Source: an uncultured Flavobacteriaceae bacterium
GTDB lineage: Bacteria; Bacteroidota; Bacteroidia; Flavobacteriales; Flavobacteriaceae
Assembly (NCBI GenBank): GCA_947494825.1
Contig: CANLWN010000006.1
Span: 186,001 to 250,000, forward strand
Direction of reading: 5' to 3'
DNA: 64,000 nucleotides
Under the pieces are notes generated by a model. That model was not told the DNA's origin and made no database searches. It worked only from the letters and a program-made list of their open reading frames with translations. The position numbers and the translations under genes were made by a program. Shown in pieces: positions 63,966 to 64,000 of this stretch. Within the stretch, counting starts at the first letter, position 1. The number at the start of each line of letters is the position of its first letter.

Positions 63966-64000
63966 TTAGTCAACACTGATTACTTCCTCTATTTGTGGAA
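63966..64000 (-). CDS. C-terminal end of a gene cut by the window edge
   Basis: Minus-strand frame entering from the right edge and ending ...PQIEEVISVD with tandem stops TAA TAG at 63966-63968 and 63963-63965. Only ten full codons are visible. The tail could fit a NifU-like protein, often found beside ferredoxin and its reductase in flavobacteria, but this is a guess. Confidence 0.35.
   Translation of the reverse strand, partial: PQIEEVISVD

Noticed and set aside
1-64000. CRISPR arrays, insertion sequences, integrases or prophage genes
   Set aside because: No regularly spaced repeats, transposase or phage proteins were seen in any frame.

Overview
The window looks like a chromosomal segment of a marine-type member of the Flavobacteriaceae (Bacteroidota). 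The evidence is a SusC/SusD pair, several perfect Bacteroidetes -7 boxes (TAnnTTTG), weak or absent Shine-Dalgarno sites, mevalonate-pathway genes next to a UbiA-type prenyltransferase, FG-GAP/UnbV lipoproteins, many Sec lipoproteins, Na+-coupled SSS symporters and a PycTM-type membrane protein. Genus cannot be set from the sequence alone. I see no rRNA, CRISPR array, insertion sequence or prophage.

Layout. 1-2.7 kb: minus-strand isoprenoid genes (partial UbiA prenyltransferase, mevalonate kinase, diphosphomevalonate decarboxylase). 2.7-8.4 kb: TspO, glycerol kinase plus aquaglyceroporin, a HI0933-type flavoprotein translationally coupled to a glycerophosphodiester phosphodiesterase, and a small membrane protein. 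8.4-19.3 kb: a maltose/malto-oligosaccharide locus. A minus-strand operon (LacI regulator, beta-phosphoglucomutase, GH65 maltose phosphorylase, GH13 lipoprotein) diverges from a SusC-SusD pair with a LacI-type palindrome in its leader. 19.3-19.6 kb: a candidate structured small RNA on the minus strand. 19.6-22.9 kb: an FG-GAP/UnbV lipoprotein.

22.9-34.1 kb is the most interesting part. It holds a YeiH-type exporter, a second LacI regulator, an FMN reductase, an aldo/keto reductase, an SsuD-type flavin monooxygenase, an SSS symporter, a Tat-exported sulfite oxidase and a membrane-anchored cytochrome c, followed by xylulokinase and xylose isomerase. Two near-identical perfect palindromes (core ATGTAAACGTTTACAT) sit beside perfect -7 boxes, in front of yeiH and between the FMN reductase and the aldo/keto reductase. 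I infer a LacI-controlled oxygenolytic desulfonation system, most likely for a sulfosugar such as sulfoquinovose. In it the monooxygenase would release sulfite and a sugar aldehyde, the reductase would reduce the aldehyde to a normal sugar, YeiH would export sulfite, and a SorA/SorB pair would oxidise the sulfite outside and feed electrons to respiration.

34.2-45.8 kb: another SSS symporter, two more FG-GAP/UnbV lipoproteins in tandem with a vanadium-haloperoxidase-like lipoprotein, a SRPBCC/GyrI-like protein and a beta-propeller-like lipoprotein. 45.8-54.9 kb: a calcineurin-like phosphoesterase fused to an outer-membrane barrel, an HD-PycTM protein, a GAF-domain protein, a second metallophosphoesterase and a TonB protein. 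55-64 kb: a Gfo/Idh/MocA oxidoreductase with DoxX, an unknown secreted protein, a penicillin-acylase-type lipoprotein, a PhnA-like miniprotein, an ABC exporter, a [2Fe-2S] ferredoxin, a ferredoxin-NADP reductase, and the last codons of a gene cut by the window edge.
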